Shown in pieces: positions 61,683 through 64,000 of a DNA stretch of 64,000 nt. The DNA comes from CATOSP01 sp965204715 (GTDB lineage Bacteria; Chloroflexota; Dehalococcoidia; Lucifugimonadales; UBA3495). Within the stretch, counting starts at the first letter, position 1, and each line of letters opens with the position of its first letter. The position numbers and the translations under genes are program-made. The stretch spans positions 3,782,001 through 3,846,000 of the forward strand of contig OZ242009.1 of NCBI GenBank assembly GCA_965204715.1. Direction: 5' to 3'. The notes beneath the pieces were generated by a model. It did no database searches and was not told the origin of the DNA. It saw only the letters and a program-made list of their open reading frames with translations.

Positions 61683-63611
61683 ATGGCCTTGAATACAACC
61701 GGAACTCCCCACCCGGCGCGGTCCAACCATAGGATCCTGGCCCGCATCGCCTCGTCCTTCCGGCCATACCTGCCCCAGGTCATTCTGGTTGGTGTGCTGA
61801 TCCTCTTCTCCGCGGGGTTGGGAGTCATCAACCCCCTGTTAGTGCAGGTGGTCTTCGACCAGGCCCTGTTCCCCGCATCCGGGGAACCAGACCTGGACTT
61901 GCTGTGGACGCTTTCCGCCCTCATGGCCGGTGTCATCGTTGTCACCAGTGGTATCGGCATACTCCAGACCTACCTCACCAACAGCGTTGGCCAGCGGGTC
62001 ATGCGAGACCTGCGGGACCGGCTGTTCCGACACCTCCAGAGCCTATCCCTCAACTTCTTCACCGGCACCCGCACCGGGGAGGTCCAGTCACGGGTGGCCA
62101 ACGACGTGGGTGGAGTTCGCAACGTGGTCACCACCACCGTCACCGACGTGGTCTCCAACGTGGTGATTCTGGTCAGCACGGTGGTGGCCATGGCCGTCCT
62201 CTCCTGGGAATTGACCCTGGTAGCCGTGGGTGTGGTCCCCTTCTTCGCTTTCGTCAGCAAGAAGGTGGGGGAGAAGCGGCGGGCAGTCTCCCGTCTGGTG
62301 CAGGAATCCAACGCCGAGATGACTGCCATTACCCAGGAGACTCTGTCCGTCTCCGGCATCATGTTGACCAAGCTCTTCGGGCGGCAGGACCAGGAGGTTG
62401 AGCGGTTCCACCAGGAAAACCAGCGGCTCTCCGAACTGGAAATCCGGCGTCAGATGACCGGCCAGACCGTCTGGTCCATCATGCAGGCATTCTTCTCCCT
62501 GTCCCCGGTAATGGTGTACATCGTCGCCGGTTACCTGCTCCTTGGTCTGGGGAAAGGAGGGATTTCGCCAGGAACTATCGTGGCTTTCACCACCCTCCAG
62601 GCCCGTCTGTACTTCCCCATCGGCACCCTGCTGAGGGTGTCCGTTGAACTCCAGGCATCGCTTGCCCTCTTCGAGCGCATCTTCGGCTACCTGGACACCC
62701 AGCCCGAGATAGTGGACGCCCCGGACGCGATGGACGTCGACCCCCGGACCATCACAGGCTCCATCAGCTTCGACCGGGTGCGCGTGAACTTCAACCGGAC
62801 ACAGCCTGGAGAAGACGATGGCCGGGTTCTCGGCCCCGGACGCTACGCCCTGAACGGTGTCAGTTTCCGGGTGCAGCCCGGCCAGCTAGCGGCCTTCGTG
62901 GGTCCCAGCGGTGCCGGCAAGACCACCATTTCGTACCTCATCCCCCGTCTGTACGATGCCAGCGAGGGTTCCGTGATGATTGACGGTTGGGATGTCCGCC
63001 GCCTGAAGCAGCGGGCGCTGGCGAACATCATCGGCTACGTTTCCCAGGAAAGCTATCTGTTCCACGCCAGCATCAGGGAAAACCTCCTCTATGGCAGGCC
63101 CGATGCCACCGACGATGAGGTTTACGAGGCCGCGCGTGCAGCCAACATCCACGACAAGATCATGGAATTCGCCGACGGCTACGATACAGTGGTGGGAGAA
63201 CGCGGCTACCGGCTCTCGGGAGGGGAACGCCAGCGGCTGTCCATCGCCCGGGTGATTCTTCACCAGCCCCGGATAATGATCCTGGACGAGGCCACGTCGG
63301 CCCTGGACACCGCCAATGAACGGCTGGTCCAGGCTGCCCTGCGCCCCTTGATGGAAGGGCGGACCACCATTGCCATCGCCCACCGCCTGTCCACCATCAT
63401 GGCCGCCGACGTAATCTTCGCTGTCGACCGGGGGAGAATCGTTGAGCAAGGGACTCACGCAGAACTGGTGGCCCGGGGCGGCCTGTACCATAACCTATAC
63501 CACCAGCAGTTCCAGGGAGGACTGCTGGAATGCGAATGTGAGGACGGCGTGGTCATGGCCGACGGGCAGATTGTTTACTCCGGGGAATCCAGACTAGCCA
63601 AGGCAATCTAG
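61683..63611 (+). CDS. ABC exporter, fused membrane and ATPase domains (MsbA/multidrug type)
   Basis: The 642-residue half-transporter has six membrane segments in about residues 30-330 (LPQVILVGVLILFSAGLGVI, VVTSGIGILQTYL, VIILVSTVVAMAVLSW) and an ATPase domain with Walker A VGPSGAGKTTISYLIPR (about 408-424), Q-loop YVSQESYLF, signature YRLSGGERQRLSIARVI, Walker B IMILDEATSALDT and the switch His in IAIAHRLSTI. It should work as a homodimer exporting lipids or hydrophobic drugs. After the ATPase, about 30 further residues (CECEDGVVMADGQIVYSG) form an unusual short tail. The ATG seems to be leaderless. Confidence 0.93.
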   Translation: MALNTTGTPHPARSNHRILARIASSFRPYLPQVILVGVLILFSAGLGVINPLLVQVVFDQALFPASGEPDLDLLWTLSALMAGVIVVTSGIGILQTYLTNSVGQRVMRDLRDRLFRHLQSLSLNFFTGTRTGEVQSRVANDVGGVRNVVTTTVTDVVSNVVILVSTVVAMAVLSWELTLVAVGVVPFFAFVSKKVGEKRRAVSRLVQESNAEMTAITQETLSVSGIMLTKLFGRQDQEVERFHQENQRLSELEIRRQMTGQTVWSIMQAFFSLSPVMVYIVAGYLLLGLGKGGISPGTIVAFTTLQARLYFPIGTLLRVSVELQASLALFERIFGYLDTQPEIVDAPDAMDVDPRTITGSISFDRVRVNFNRTQPGEDDGRVLGPGRYALNGVSFRVQPGQLAAFVGPSGAGKTTISYLIPRLYDASEGSVMIDGWDVRRLKQRALANIIGYVSQESYLFHASIRENLLYGRPDATDDEVYEAARAANIHDKIMEFADGYDTVVGERGYRLSGGERQRLSIARVILHQPRIMILDEATSALDTANERLVQAALRPLMEGRTTIAIAHRLSTIMAADVIFAVDRGRIVEQGTHAELVARGGLYHNLYHQQFQGGLLECECEDGVVMADGQIVYSGESRLAKAI

Positions 63612-64000
63612 CGCAACCGCACTTGGGCAACCACTTTGTCTCACGACAGCTTGATCTTCGGGGAATTTGAGCGGTCCTATCGCCAGCGGCAATTCGCAGC
63701 CCTCGATGATTGACGGTTCACGTCCCAGTGCATACCATCCCAACAGCACTCTATCGAGATTTCCAGGGGCAGGGTTACTGGCGGGTCCAGCGCCATCAAC
63801 GGACAGGTCTTCCCTACGGCATCCCCAGGGGCTATGGCTACTGGGTGGAATAGGGAAATGAATCTGGAGAAGTCTGGGCCGGACCAGTGACAGACCGTGT
63901 AACCAAAATCCATAATTCGGAGGCCCACAAATGCCGGTCAAAGGGACCACGCTAACCAGTCTTCGTCCATTGATGCAGGGCGTCAACGGAATGGTTGCAG
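63612..64000. other. Terminal region without a recognised gene
   Basis: These 389 bases follow the ABC exporter. Short open frames exist on the minus strand but match no family and have no good start signals. The downstream context is outside the window. Confidence 0.4.

Noticed and set aside
63677..63928. Minus-strand frame at the window end
   Set aside because: No recognised motif or ribosome-binding site; composition is not convincingly coding.

Overview
The window is GC-rich bacterial chromosome with densely packed genes on both strands. The gene mix fits a free-living or host-associated Chloroflexota, perhaps a Dehalococcoidia or SAR202-like lineage. That placement is inference: it rests on the hopanoid-type HpnH/polyprenyl synthase pair, a GAF kinase fused to a DNA-binding response regulator, an SOS box of the GAAC-N4-GTTC type, paired TldD/TldE proteases, luciferase-like oxidoreductases and large Ig/TIG/cadherin-like surface proteins. 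No rRNA or ribosomal protein gene is present to confirm it.

Layout. 1-13.8 kb: the start of hpnH and a polyprenyl synthase; a peroxiredoxin-like selenoprotein with an in-frame UGA in its redox motif, followed by a DinB/MDMPI-fold enzyme; an agmatinase; a PaREP1/HEPN-like protein; a radical SAM protein; an AT-richer patch with a methyltransferase and a broken PIN toxin beside an intact antitoxin; an alpha/beta hydrolase; a Uma2 nuclease-fold protein; the tldD-tldE pair; and a class III aminotransferase. 13.9-17.1 kb: an MFS transporter, then a degenerate integrase-type transposase, tRNA-Ile(GAT) and a truncated MT-A70 methyltransferase, which looks like a decayed mobile-element zone at a tRNA. 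17.2-26.3 kb: three exported proteins (TIG repeats, a tandem-Cache lipoprotein, and a 1.5-kresidue protein with Calx-beta, FN3 and six near-identical cadherin-like repeats). 26.4-34.1 kb: an MFS transporter, a kinase-regulator fusion with DegV, an LLM oxidoreductase and a lipoprotein serpin. 34.3-41.1 kb: BrnTA and an RND pump with a very long coiled-coil adaptor.

42.0-47.0 kb is an SOS mutagenesis operon: a LexA-type DNA-binding domain alone, a Y-family ImuB-like protein and DnaE2. It is driven by a near-consensus promoter with a perfect LexA-type box in its spacer. 47.5-53.1 kb holds an NTF2-like protein, a decayed adenylation enzyme, a methyltransferase, a PfkB-fold protein lacking the catalytic Asp, a beta-propeller lactonase and a peptidase E-like hydrolase. 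53.28-60.86 kb is bracketed by two inverted copies of a 153-bp MITE that differ at one position. It carries an SbcC/SbcD-like (YhaN/YhaO-type) pair and an IS5-family element whose end abuts one MITE. The window ends with an unrecognised protein whose stop codon lies in the MITE and an ABC exporter.

At least seven reading frames are broken by a single indel, a single stop or truncation. This means real decay in accessory regions, some assembly errors, or both. The strongest candidates for follow-up are the selenoprotein, the SOS operon with its stand-alone LexA head, the one-chain kinase-regulator, the MITE-bracketed block and the giant adaptor.
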